A DNA stretch of 64,000 nt from assembly GCA_041494245.1 (NCBI GenBank), contig JBGQAK010000003.1, forward strand, positions 124,001-188,000, given 5' to 3'. Shown here in pieces: positions 45,175 through 53,908 of this stretch. Each line of letters begins with the position of its first letter. Positions within the stretch are counted from its first letter, which is position 1. Both the position numbers and the translations under genes were made by a program. This DNA comes from RBG-13-68-16 sp041494245. GTDB lineage: Bacteria > Acidobacteriota > Thermoanaerobaculia > Thermoanaerobaculales > Thermoanaerobaculaceae. The notes under the pieces are model-generated. The model had not been told where the DNA came from and did not search any database. It saw only the letters and a list, made by a program, of their open reading frames with translations.

Positions 45175-45809
45175 CCGTTCCCCCCCTCCTTCCTCGTCCT
45201 TGGTAATCGAAACCTTCCGTTTCTGCTGCGTATCCCGATCACCCGGGAGACCACTGTCTCGGAACCTTCTCTTGGTCCTCCTGCCCTGATCTCCACGCCG
45301 CGTGGGAGTCGCAACCAGTTGAGAACGCCGTTCTGCGACAAGTGTAGACCCTGGCAGGACTGCGCGAACGTCTGCGTTCTTCGCGCACCGGAGGTCCGCA
45401 AGCGCCCACATCAGAGTCGGGTTTCCACGAGGTGATGGCTCTCTGGGAACCTGGTCATCTCTCACCGTCCGGCGAGCAGATCGAGGCGGAGGATCTACTG
45501 CGGCACGTCCCTGGCCCCCACTGCGTGGCGGCGGTCGGGATGCCGGGCCAGGCCATGGGGCTGCCGGCAGTCTCAGGATCGTCTGCATCGCACATCGGTC
45601 AAATGTTCCTACGTCTCATTAGCTTGTCCACAATTTTGTCCACATTTGGGAGACCCATTGGGTGCCGACGGTCTCCCGGCATCTCCGAGAAGCGCTGTCT
45701 GGAATTTTCGTTACTCTTTGGAAAACAATGGAGTTCAACTCCGTCTGGAACGTCCCATCGCCTCGTAGCTCCGACTGTCTCCGGAGGTCTCCGTGCCCCC
45801 TTTTTCTCC
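45175..45809. other. gene-free stretch left of the tRNA-Pro scar
   Basis: No supported gene. It contains the promoter side of the truncated TonB relic and short non-coding frames. No complete tRNA 5' half is present, so the tRNA-Pro piece that follows is a fragment. Confidence 0.5.
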
Positions 45810-45855
45810 ATGGGGTTCAAGGGGTCGCGGGTTCGAATCCCGCCGTCCCGACCAA
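45810..45855 (+). repeat. tRNA-Pro(GGG) 3' half, putative attachment scar, copy 2
   Basis: Identical over 46 bases to 22324-22369 and in the same orientation: anticodon loop ATGGGGT to acceptor CCCGACCA. The flank to the right is also related for about 90 bases (ends CATTTGCGCCCCTC, then GTGGCC). No 5' half of the tRNA precedes it. The two copies bracket about 23.5 kb. Confidence 0.75.
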
Positions 45856-46013
45856 TTTTGACCGAGCAATCACGGGCCACCGAGAGGTGGCTTAAATAGT
45901 CTCTAGAGCCGATTTGCGGCCCATTTGCGCCCCTCGCGTCCCAGTGGCCTTCGATCTCTCACTGGCGCCATCTACCCTGACCCCCTGCTAGGGCGCGAAT
46001 CACCGCCACGGGC

Positions 46014-46274
46014 ATGCGCAGCCTGCGGCGGAGGCTCCGACTGACCGGGCAGGAGTTCGCCAGGCTCCTGGGCATCACGCAGCAGGTCGTCCACGGGTGG
46101 GAGAAGGCGAGCGGTCCCCGGCGAATGAGGGGTTCGACCCGAGCCGCCATCCTCGCCATCAGGGACATCGGTGCGCGGGAGGCCCGAAGGAGGCTCGAGG
46201 AGATGAAGGGCTCGAAGAAGCCCGGCGAGACGGGACCGAAGCGGAGGCAGAGGGGCTCCGAGCCAACGGCCTGA
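46014..46274 (+). CDS. small helix-turn-helix DNA-binding protein
   Basis: An 86-residue protein with an XRE-type HTH near the N-terminus (LTGQEFARLLGITQQVVHGWEK), then a basic helix and a Lys/Arg-rich tail. It resembles the antitoxin-like NadS/MqsA-C group by layout. No toxin-like partner is adjacent: the next gene is a minus-strand membrane protein. It lies 160 bases right of the tRNA-Pro scar, a common position for element-borne regulators. The 250 bases after it show nothing. Confidence 0.6.
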   Translation: MRSLRRRLRLTGQEFARLLGITQQVVHGWEKASGPRRMRGSTRAAILAIRDIGAREARRRLEEMKGSKKPGETGPKRRQRGSEPTA

Positions 46275-46527
46275 CCCAGCCCGGAACACGGGGCCAATCG
46301 GTCGTCAGGGTACGGGAGGCCCGGACACCCATAACGCCGGCGGGTACCAGATACCGCTATCTAACCATTCGCTTTCGGCAAGCGGCCGACATCGAACCAA
46401 TGTGACGAACAGGAGCGGCCTCCTTTGCTATCGTCCCGGTACGTGCTCACCCGCTCCGGCGCTGGCTCAACCGAGAAAGGTGAGAAAGTCGTACCTGGTA
46501 CCCGTATTGAGATCCCTGTCACCGAAG

Positions 46528-47952
46528 TCAGAGATGCGGCCCCCGAGCTCCGCCACGGGCCCGACGGTCGCGGACGGCCGTGCGAACAGACGCGGCCAAA
46601 CCTGCGAAAGCGGCCGCCGCAACCGGTACCAGGAGGTCCTCCAGCGGCCAGCGGTAGCGAGCCACCGTAATGAAGACGGGGATCAGGAGCACCTGATATG
46701 CGGCGGCACCGAAAACAGCGACGAGTGTGGCCCCACCTAGGCCGGGTTGCCGCCCCGCCAGGGCCTTGGGAAGAGGCCAGATGAGGCCACCCCCTGCCGC
46801 GAGCAGGAGCGCCCACGACGGTAGCTCAAGAGCCCAGGTCACCGCCTCCTCGTGCCATTTGAGAAGATGCTCACCCGGCAAAGCTTCGCTCTCCGGGAAG
46901 GGCGGGGAATCAACAGCGAAGATCGCCCAGGAGGCCGCGTGGGAGTCGTGGGCGAACAGGTCACCGAACCGGCTCACGTAACCGGCTAAGGCTTCCCCTG
47001 GGTGAGCCCGAATCCAGCGTACCGATTCACGGAATAGCAGCGAGTTCAGCTCGTGCGGGCCGAGTTGCGTTGCCCCCGGCACCCGGGCCTCGATGGCCTC
47101 CCCCCAGTCGAACCACTCGCCGGTGGCGGCGGCGCTGTTCGCCTCGAAGAGGGCGGCGGCGCTGTTCGAGGTGGAGCAGGTGAACTTGCCGAGGGTGCGC
47201 AGATTCCAAAATGCCCAGGGGAGAAGGACGATATGTTGCATCGCAACGATGAGTATGGTTTCGAGCGCGACTGTGCGGAGTGGGCGCCTGCGCAGTGCTA
47301 GTGCCGAAATGGGCCAGAGCAGGCCGAGGTAGCGCGCAACGATGCGTGTGCCAGTGAGCATGCCAAGAATCACCCCGGCGCCGGTAGCGATCGCGAAGGC
47401 GCGTGGTTTGGCGAGGCCGCTCGCCACCAGCGGGACAAAGACCAGCAAGAGCGGCGTGAAGAGGTTTTCGGACGCGATCAAGCAACACACCAGGATCGAA
47501 CGCGGGTAGAGCGCGAGGATGAATGCAGCGAGGGCGCCAGCCTGCTCCCCACCCAGACGTCGGCCGAGCAGTCCAACCAGAACGATCGACGCTGCGCCGA
47601 GCATGCAGTTGACCACCTTGGCCGCGAGCAAGTACTTGTCGGTGAGGGAGAAGCTCGCCGCTAGAAGGAGCGGGTACCCAGGGGGGAAGGAGGCGTCAGG
47701 AATGCCGGGCGTGTCTTCGTACCGATCTCGCTCGTGAAGGCTGATGCCGCGCTGGAGGTAGGACCAAAAGTCCGAGACCGGTACAGTCGGGATGGCGATG
47801 ATCGCCCAGACCCGAAGCGCACCGCCGAGGAGCATGGCCACAACCAGGAGCAGCAGGAAGGTCTTGGAACGCTGGCCGCGTTCGCGTGCCGGAGTCTGTC
47901 CGGATTGGTGCACGCGCGTCGGCTCAGACGCGCGATTGAATGAGCGGTTCAT
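46528..47952 (-). CDS. GT-C-type membrane glycosyltransferase (PMT/ArnT-like)
   Basis: A 474-residue polytopic inner-membrane protein with about ten hydrophobic helices. The first helix (TFLLLLVVAMLLGGALRVWAI) is followed by a periplasmic loop with the acidic pair region VPVSDFWSYLQRG. PPGYPLLLAASF is a pattern common in the dolichol/undecaprenyl-phosphate-sugar-dependent glycosyltransferase family (PMT_2/DUF-type). It would transfer a sugar from a lipid carrier to a cell-surface acceptor; substrate unknown. The start at 47952 is preferred over 47970. It is an isolated gene with no envelope-polysaccharide cluster around it. Confidence 0.7.
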   Translation of the reverse strand: MNRSFNRASEPTRVHQSGQTPARERGQRSKTFLLLLVVAMLLGGALRVWAIIAIPTVPVSDFWSYLQRGISLHERDRYEDTPGIPDASFPPGYPLLLAASFSLTDKYLLAAKVVNCMLGAASIVLVGLLGRRLGGEQAGALAAFILALYPRSILVCCLIASENLFTPLLLVFVPLVASGLAKPRAFAIATGAGVILGMLTGTRIVARYLGLLWPISALALRRRPLRTVALETILIVAMQHIVLLPWAFWNLRTLGKFTCSTSNSAAALFEANSAAATGEWFDWGEAIEARVPGATQLGPHELNSLLFRESVRWIRAHPGEALAGYVSRFGDLFAHDSHAASWAIFAVDSPPFPESEALPGEHLLKWHEEAVTWALELPSWALLLAAGGGLIWPLPKALAGRQPGLGGATLVAVFGAAAYQVLLIPVFITVARYRWPLEDLLVPVAAAAFAGLAASVRTAVRDRRARGGARGPHL

Positions 47953-48416
47953 TCTGGCGGAGTCTAGCACCGGGGCGAGACCCGTCGCGCTGGCGTTGTT
48001 CGCTTGGTGCCGAGGTAAGCTGACGGGAGAGGAGCGTTCCTTCCGCGTCGGATGCGTCGGTGTCGTCGCTGCGCCGCGAGGCGGGCGCTACCTCGCGGTC
48101 GCGACCAGGTTACCGCCGGAGATGAAGGCAACCACCCACCACGAGTAGGCGACCCGCGTCCCGCTTGCGCCCCACATTTCCTCTCCACCGTGCGCGCACC
48201 ACGTCTGGCCAGAGGCCGTGTGCCGTCCCCTCGCCCTAACCCTCTCCCCCTGGGAGAGGGGACCAGGATGGGCGGCGCTCCAGAGCTTGGGGGATCCTTC
48301 GCCCTTCCTGCGGCAGGACTCAGGATGACGGCGTGCGGGGAGAGGCAGCAGAGCGGGCGGGGGCGAGCTACGCCGCTACGAATGAAATGAAAGTCCGCGC
48401 CCGGCGTGGATCGCAC
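47953..48416. other. gene-free interval with a REP-like hairpin
   Basis: About 460 bases between two minus-strand genes. No coding sequence is supported. It contains the CCCTAACCC / CTCTCCC hairpin listed separately and otherwise looks like degraded spacer. Confidence 0.5.
48231..48261. repeat. CCCTAACCCTCTCCC-type dispersed hairpin repeat
   Basis: TCGCCCTAACCCTCTCCC, three-base loop, then GGGAGAGGG: a nine-base-pair stem. Hairpins of this exact style, following CCCTAACC, recur in intergenic regions of many GC-rich bacteria. Only one copy is seen in the window, so its repetitive nature is knowledge-based. Confidence 0.5.
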
Positions 48417-49499
48417 TCAGCGCTGGATGCGCGCGGAGCCGCCCTTGGCGAAAGCCCGCACCTGCTGGAGCGTGGCCATCGTGGTGTCGCCGGGGAACGT
48501 CGTCAGTAGCGCCCCGTGCGCCCACCCGAGCCTGAGCGCCTCCTCGGGCGCCTCGCCCGCGAGGAGGCCGTAGAAGAACCCTGAGGCGAAGCCATCGCCG
48601 CCGCCCACCCGGTCCAGGACGTCCAGCTCCACGGTGGGGGACGCGAGCTTACTGCCGTTCACCCAGGCGACGGCGCCCCAGGAGTGGCGGTGGGTTGAGT
48701 GGACCTCGCGCAGGGTCGTGGCGACGATCCTGACCTGCGGGTGCTTGGCGAGCACGCGGTCGATCATGCCGAAGAACGCGCTCGGATCGAGCTTGGACTT
48801 CGCCGCGACCTCGGGCCCCGGGATGCCGAGCCCCTTCTGCAGGTCCTCCTCGTTGCCGACGAGCACGTCCACGTTCTTGACGACCCGATCGATAACCTCC
48901 ACCGCGCGCTTCCCTCCGCCCGAGACGTTCCAGAGCTTCTCGCGGAAGTTGAGGTCGAACGACACCACCGCGCCGGCCGCCTTCGCCGCCTTCATCCCCT
49001 CGATGATCACCTCGACCGTGGTGGGGGAGAGCGCCGCGAAGATCCCGCCGCTGTGGAACCAGCGCACGCCGCCGGCGAAGATCTTCGACCAGTCGAAGTC
49101 GCCGGGTGCAAGCCGCGCCGCGGCCTCGTTGCACCGGTTGTAGAAGACGACCGGTGCGCGCACGCCGAAGCCGCGGTCGCTGTAGACGGTGGCCATGTTC
49201 GGGCCGGTGACGCCGTCATGGGCGAAGTGCTTGTAGAACGGGGTGACGCCCATGGCCCGCACGCGCTCCGCGATCAGCTCGCCGATCGGGTAGTCGACCA
49301 TCGCGGTGACGATGCCCGTCGTGAGGCCGAAGCAGTTGGCGAGGTTCGCGGCGCAGTTGAACTCGCCCCCGCTCACGTGGATCAGGCAGCTCGTCGCCTT
49401 CCGGAACGGGACGACGCCCGGGTCCAGACGGTGGACCAGTGCCCCGAGCGACACGAAGTCGAGCGCACCGGTCTTGTGGATCGTCAATCCGTGGCTCAT
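48417..49499 (-). CDS. kdgK: 2-keto-3-deoxygluconate kinase (PfkB family), copy 1
   Basis: A 360-residue PfkB sugar kinase, probably phosphorylating 2-keto-3-deoxygluconate to KDPG. It has the N-terminal SGGEFNCAANLANCFG substrate lid, the central WFHSGGIFAALS and VSFDLNFREKLW, and the C-terminal signature DRVGGGDGFASGFFYG, whose Asp is the catalytic base. The start at 49499 shares ATGA with the stop of the LarA-like gene, so both are translated as a pair. It is a paralogue of the kinase at 61146 (same FDLNFR/YDLNYR and GDFDW blocks). A role with other 2-keto-3-deoxy acids is possible. It ends the minus-strand pair, with spacer downstream. Confidence 0.85.
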   Translation of the reverse strand: MSHGLTIHKTGALDFVSLGALVHRLDPGVVPFRKATSCLIHVSGGEFNCAANLANCFGLTTGIVTAMVDYPIGELIAERVRAMGVTPFYKHFAHDGVTGPNMATVYSDRGFGVRAPVVFYNRCNEAAARLAPGDFDWSKIFAGGVRWFHSGGIFAALSPTTVEVIIEGMKAAKAAGAVVSFDLNFREKLWNVSGGGKRAVEVIDRVVKNVDVLVGNEEDLQKGLGIPGPEVAAKSKLDPSAFFGMIDRVLAKHPQVRIVATTLREVHSTHRHSWGAVAWVNGSKLASPTVELDVLDRVGGGDGFASGFFYGLLAGEAPEEALRLGWAHGALLTTFPGDTTMATLQQVRAFAKGGSARIQR

Positions 49500-50797
49500 C
49501 GTTCCTCCCTCGGCCGGGTGCCCGGGGCCGGTGCAGAGACAGCCTGCGCCGGCCGCACCCGGTACAGCATCTCCCCGGCGCGCGGCACCAGGAGCACGCC
49601 CTCGTCCTCGCGCCCCTTCCACTCCCCGATGTCCACCTGCGCCGGGTCGAGGTAGCCAAGGTTCAGCCGGCGGCAACGCTCCTCGGGGATGCCGGTGGCC
49701 AGCGTCACCCGGATGCGCGGGGTCTCCACACCCGTGCCGGCGTCGTAGCGGCCGAGGCCCTTGAGGTGCGTGGAGTGCGCCAGCACGCCGCCCGGGACGT
49801 GCTTGAAGCGCTCCCACTGGGGCAGGAAGTAGTCCCGGCAGTGGTAGCCGATCGCCTCGATCGCCGGGCCGTGGGTGTAGCTGACCTCGCTGAGGTGCGG
49901 TGCGTAGATGACCACCTCGCCCCCGTCGGCGATCGCGGGCTCCACCTTGTACATCCCCTTGGCGGCGGTCCAGAGATCCTCGTACATCTCCGGCATGACC
50001 GCGAGCACGCGGCGGAACGGCCTCTCGATCCAGACGACGTGCACCTGGGCGGACAGCTCCGCGGCCGCCTGCCACGCCTCCTGCGGCTCGCCGAAGTAGA
50101 GGCCCGCAAGGCCGGCGTGGGTGACCACCGCGGCGAAGCAGAGCTTCGGACGGTCGATGAGGGAGGCGGCCCGGTCGATCACGGCGCGCACGGGCGTGTA
50201 GCCGGCGCCGATCACCTCGTAGCTGCTGATGAGCGCCCCGAGCCAGTGCGTGAGGTTGATGACCTCCGGTCCCGCGATGCCGGGGAAGAAGTACTTGTTC
50301 CCGCCCGAGAACCCGACCACCTCGTGCGGAAAGACCGGACCGCAGACGAGGAGCGCGTCGTACTCGAGGACCAGACGGTTGAGCCTAACGGGCAGATCTT
50401 CCGACAGCAGCCCGCCGGTGATCGAGGCGACTTCGGCCGCGGGGATCGTTCCGAGCTGGACCAGCTCTTGGGTATCCGAGCTGCGGTGGTTGAAGATTCG
50501 GCTCGAGCCCGCCCGCCCCCCGATAACTGGCCGGCCGATCAGGCGGCCCAACTGCTCGTCGGTCATCGGCCGGTGTGTTCCGAGCGCCACGAGGTAGTCG
50601 AGCGCGTCGATCCGGCGGCCGAGCGTCTCGTCCAGCAGATCCACCATGAGGGGAAGCGGCATGGTGCGCGTCCCATCCGGGATCAGCACCAGGACCCGGC
50701 GCCAGCGCGGGTCCAGCGTCGCGACGGACCGCTCCACGATCCCGCGAACTTCACCCGGCGACAGCGACCGATCAGTGTTTCCGCTTCCTATTACCAT
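49496..50797 (-). CDS. LarA-like nickel-pincer hydroxyacid racemase/epimerase
   Basis: A 433-residue LarA-superfamily protein. LarA enzymes interconvert 2-hydroxyacids using a nickel pincer nucleotide bound to a Lys. The key residues are recognisable: His75 (ALGTHRPMT), His158 (FPHEVVGFSGG), Lys168 (SGGNKYFFPG) and His184 (NLTHWLG), matching the catalytic and nickel-binding set. The LarA-type motif is usually GG.KS..PG, so Lys and surroundings are kept. Known members act on lactate, malate, phenyllactate and, importantly, gluconate (2-epimerase). In this uronate cluster a mannonate/gluconate 2-epimerase is an attractive inference. The start at 50797 sits after AGGGTG; the gene is divergent from the SDR gene. 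LarB, LarC and LarE are not in the window. Confidence 0.75.
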   Translation of the reverse strand: MVIGSGNTDRSLSPGEVRGIVERSVATLDPRWRRVLVLIPDGTRTMPLPLMVDLLDETLGRRIDALDYLVALGTHRPMTDEQLGRLIGRPVIGGRAGSSRIFNHRSSDTQELVQLGTIPAAEVASITGGLLSEDLPVRLNRLVLEYDALLVCGPVFPHEVVGFSGGNKYFFPGIAGPEVINLTHWLGALISSYEVIGAGYTPVRAVIDRAASLIDRPKLCFAAVVTHAGLAGLYFGEPQEAWQAAAELSAQVHVVWIERPFRRVLAVMPEMYEDLWTAAKGMYKVEPAIADGGEVVIYAPHLSEVSYTHGPAIEAIGYHCRDYFLPQWERFKHVPGGVLAHSTHLKGLGRYDAGTGVETPRIRVTLATGIPEERCRRLNLGYLDPAQVDIGEWKGREDEGVLLVPRAGEMLYRVRPAQAVSAPAPGTRPREER

Positions 50798-50978
50798 CAC
50801 CCTGGCTCCACATCCGGCGTTCCCACGGTGCTCCGCGGCTGTCCCGTCGAGGAGACAGCATACCAGGTGGCTTGACCAGATGTCGAGACCTGTGGATATT
50901 GGTGCACGAAGCACGGTAGTATGGCGTGATGGGCTCGTATGCAAATTTGAGACGTGGGCCGAAACAGGAGCGACCAGA

Positions 50979-51761
50979 ATGAACGACCTTTTCCAGCTCG
51001 CAGGCAAAGTGGCCGTCGTGGTGGGAGGCGCCGGGGAGCTCTGCGGCGCCATGGCCGAGGGGCTGGCCGTGGTAGGCGCCAACGTCGTTTTGGCCGATCG
51101 TGACGCGGACAAGGGGCGGAGCCGCGTCGAAAGGATCGCGAAGGCGGGCGGAACGGTCTCGTTCGTGCTGTGCGAGGCCACCAAGAAGGAAAGTCTCGAG
51201 GCGCTGCTCGACGAGGTCGTGCGGAGACAGGGGCGCGTGGACATCCTCGTGAACGGCGCGGGGATCAACTCCGCCCGGCCGTTCCTCGAGATCCCCGAGG
51301 AGGAGTTCGACCAGATCATGACGGTCAACGTCAAGACGGTTTTCCTCGCCTGCCAGGTGTTCGGGCGGTACTTCGTCGAACGGGCCAAGCGCGAGGGCGT
51401 GGGCGCCAGCATCATCAATGTGGGCTCGATGTCCGGCCTGACGCCGCTCTCGCGGGTGTTCACCTACTCGATCTCGAAGGCCGCCGTCCACAACCTCACG
51501 AAAAACCTGGCGCGGGAGTGGGCATCGCTCGGTATCCGCGTGAACGCCCTTGTGCCGGGCTTCTTCCCCGCCGAGCAGAACCGGAAGGTCCTCACCCCGG
51601 AACGGGTCGCCTCGATCATGGGGCACACGCCGATGGGGCGGTTCGGCGAGGCCCGCGAGCTGGTCGGCGCGACGCTCCTGCTTGCCTCCGACCGGGCCGG
51701 GTCGTTCATCACGGGTTCCGAGATCGTCATCGACGGCGGCTTCAACGCGATGAGCATCTGA
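50979..51761 (+). CDS. SDR-family oxidoreductase, probable D-fructuronate (mannonate) reductase
   Basis: A 260-residue short-chain dehydrogenase. The cofactor loop reads VVGGAGELCGAMAEGLA (a Gly-rich variant of TGxxxGxG), followed by ADRDADKGR, NGAGIN, the catalytic Ser in NVGSMSGL and YSISK with Tyr/Lys. The C-terminus GFNAMSI follows TGSEIVIDGG. AGGAG nine bases before the ATG sets the start. It is followed by UxaE and an ExuT-like transporter on the same strand. In Thermotoga-type galacturonate pathways an SDR reduces fructuronate to mannonate after UxaE, and this is the best assignment. Gluconate or 2-deoxygluconate dehydrogenase activities are common in this SDR branch and cannot be ruled out. 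Confidence 0.75.
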   Translation: MNDLFQLAGKVAVVVGGAGELCGAMAEGLAVVGANVVLADRDADKGRSRVERIAKAGGTVSFVLCEATKKESLEALLDEVVRRQGRVDILVNGAGINSARPFLEIPEEEFDQIMTVNVKTVFLACQVFGRYFVERAKREGVGASIINVGSMSGLTPLSRVFTYSISKAAVHNLTKNLAREWASLGIRVNALVPGFFPAEQNRKVLTPERVASIMGHTPMGRFGEARELVGATLLLASDRAGSFITGSEIVIDGGFNAMSI

Positions 51762-51939
51762 CCGGGCCGAGCGGGTGTCCCAAACCGCCCCGGACCGGGT
51801 GTGCAACAATGAAAGTGGTATGTAGTGTGCAGTTGGCCACCAAGAAGTGGACCGACCAGCTGATCCCCGGGGAGAGGCGGCGGCCCTGCCTCGCGGGTGC
51901 CCCGGGACGGCGGATCGCAGGGGCGATGGAAGGGCGAGG

Positions 51940-53877
51940 ATGAAGAACACGAGGGCGATCAACGACTTCCTGCTGGCCAACGGGATCCGGATCCGGAGCA
52001 ACCCGGCGGTCTCTCCGGATCTCTGCCTCGACCCGCCGGCGCTGGAGAAGGCCGCGCGGGCGTCGCTACCGGCCCTGAAGGACTTCGTTCGCAAAGCACG
52101 GAGCAGACCCCGGAGCGACGGTGTCCGCGTGGCGGCGGGCGGCCTCGACTTCTTCCCGGCCTCCGAGATCGACGTTGGCCCCTGGTGCCTCTTCGTGGTC
52201 GAGGACCGCGCGACTGGTGACGCCTGTCTTCTCGTGGACGGCACCGATGCGCTGCCGGCCGCCGGCGTGGTTCCGCTCGGAGGGGGACTGCAACTCCTGC
52301 CGCTGCGATGGGACGGGCTGGCCGCGCTCAAGAACATCGTCCAGAAGCACGACCCGGGCAGCACCGTCTTCCCGGTGGCGCGAGGAACGCTGATCCGATC
52401 GAGCCTGGGAATCGGCGCCCGCTTCACGACGCTCCACTGGCCGGCGGTGGCCTGGGTGATGAAGAAGCTCGGCCTCTCGCTGACGGCGAACCAGAACTCG
52501 ATCCCGCGGGAGCTTGTCTACGACGTTGACGCGATGCTCGAGAACCGCCTTGCGCAGGTGCCGTTCCCGTTCATCGGCGGATCGGTGCCCGAGGGGCACC
52601 AGGGGCAGTCGGTGGAGGGGATGAGCCACGCGAGCGTCCTCGCGTTCCTGAAGGTCGGGTTCCACCGGCACCGAATCCCGTGGGGGTTCAACGCCGACCA
52701 CCAGCCGATCGGCGGACGGTTCGACGCCATCGAGGATGAGCTGGCGCGCGGCTGTGCGTTCGCGAGCTACATCACCTTCGATCTTTCGCCGGAGCTGGCG
52801 CTTCACAAACCGATCGAGGACCCGGTGGAGCTCGAGGCGGTGTTCGCGGCGCTCGGCGAACCGGAGCTGTTCCGGCGAGTCGTGGCGAGGATCGCGCCCC
52901 TCGATCTCGCGCTCGACCAGACACAGGCCAGGCGCCTGTTCACGTACCTGCTGCCGGCGATGCGCAAGCTCGTGAGGCGCGACGAGGCGTACGCCCGGGT
53001 CCGCCGCGAACTGTTCACCGAGGAGGTGGGCCGCCGGTACTTCCGGGAGTTCTCGATCGACGAGCTGCCGGGGCGCACGACGCCCGAAACGCTGGCGCTC
53101 TGCCTGGCGATGGCGGAGGCGCTGGGCGTCGAGATCCACTACGTGGCGCCGGCCATCGGTTTTCAGAAGAACTTTCCCTATCCCGACAACGATGAGCTGC
53201 GGCGTACCGTGGACGCTCTGTATCGGGTGGCGCAGAGCTTCGGGGTCTCGATCGGGTTTCACTCGGGCAGTGGAAAATCGGCGGAGAACTACAGGGTCGC
53301 CGGTGACGTGACGAGGCAGAACCTCGAGATCAAGACGTCGGGCCGCTACACCTACGAGATGGGCGCCGCCCTGGCCCGGTCGCACGACCCGGGCGATCAG
53401 GAGCTCTGGCGCGCCTGGTACGACTTCACCCGTGAGCTCGCCATCGAAGGGGCGTTCGCCGAGGACCCGACCCGTCAGCGGATGGCGCGCGAGTTCATCC
53501 GGCATGCGCTGGCCCACGAAAAGCGCGACGCCACGGCAGTCTTCGAAAGCCCCGAAGCGCTCCGGTCGGCCCTGGCAGCGCTGCCGCGCTCGCCCGATCA
53601 CATGTTCTGGTTCGAGTACAACTTCCTGTACGTGCTGGCAGGGGATGGCTCCCCGCGGCGGCTCGGCGATCACGGCCCGCAGGGCTACGCCCAGAGGGCC
53701 CGCTTCTACGCCATCAGCGACGAGGCGCGGCTCTCCTACGCCCGGGGCGTCGCGGGCTACATCCTTTTCCTTGCCGAGACGACGGGCCTGGCGGACGCCG
53801 TCCGGGTGGCCAGGGCGCGGGAGCGGTTGGCGGCCGTCGCGGACTACGCCGCCTTCGAGCGGGACCTCGTTTCCTGA
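51940..53877 (+). CDS. uxaE: tagaturonate epimerase UxaE
   Basis: A 645-residue UxaE-family epimerase that converts D-tagaturonate to D-fructuronate. Diagnostic blocks include the metal/substrate site GFNADHQPIGGRFDAIE, GVEIHYVAPAIGFQKN, GFHSGSGKSAENY and KTSGRYTYEMG. It is longer than the Thermotoga enzyme (about 480 residues, from memory) through an extended N-terminal region (residues 1-150). The start at 51940 follows AGGGCGAGG; an earlier frame start is possible but lacks homology character. It lies between the SDR and the ExuT-like transporter genes on the same strand. Its presence indicates a galacturonate route through fructuronate instead of the classical altronate branch (UxaB/UxaA). 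Confidence 0.88.
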   Translation: MKNTRAINDFLLANGIRIRSNPAVSPDLCLDPPALEKAARASLPALKDFVRKARSRPRSDGVRVAAGGLDFFPASEIDVGPWCLFVVEDRATGDACLLVDGTDALPAAGVVPLGGGLQLLPLRWDGLAALKNIVQKHDPGSTVFPVARGTLIRSSLGIGARFTTLHWPAVAWVMKKLGLSLTANQNSIPRELVYDVDAMLENRLAQVPFPFIGGSVPEGHQGQSVEGMSHASVLAFLKVGFHRHRIPWGFNADHQPIGGRFDAIEDELARGCAFASYITFDLSPELALHKPIEDPVELEAVFAALGEPELFRRVVARIAPLDLALDQTQARRLFTYLLPAMRKLVRRDEAYARVRRELFTEEVGRRYFREFSIDELPGRTTPETLALCLAMAEALGVEIHYVAPAIGFQKNFPYPDNDELRRTVDALYRVAQSFGVSIGFHSGSGKSAENYRVAGDVTRQNLEIKTSGRYTYEMGAALARSHDPGDQELWRAWYDFTRELAIEGAFAEDPTRQRMAREFIRHALAHEKRDATAVFESPEALRSALAALPRSPDHMFWFEYNFLYVLAGDGSPRRLGDHGPQGYAQRARFYAISDEARLSYARGVAGYILFLAETTGLADAVRVARARERLAAVADYAAFERDLVS

Positions 53878-53908
53878 ACCGGCCGGATCGAACGGAGGGG
53901 GAATCTCG

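Noticed and set aside
46014..46274. Toxin-antitoxin pair.
   Set aside because: The HTH protein looks antitoxin-like, but no adjacent small toxin-like frame is present on either strand.
48231..48261. CRISPR repeat.
   Set aside because: Single copy with internal hairpin; no regularly spaced repeats or cas genes anywhere in the window.
50840..50978. GntR-type operator between the LarA-like and SDR genes (ATACCAGGTGG, TTGACCAG, ATTGGTGCAC).
   Set aside because: The half-sites are imperfect and not symmetrically placed; the evidence is too weak without a motif scan.
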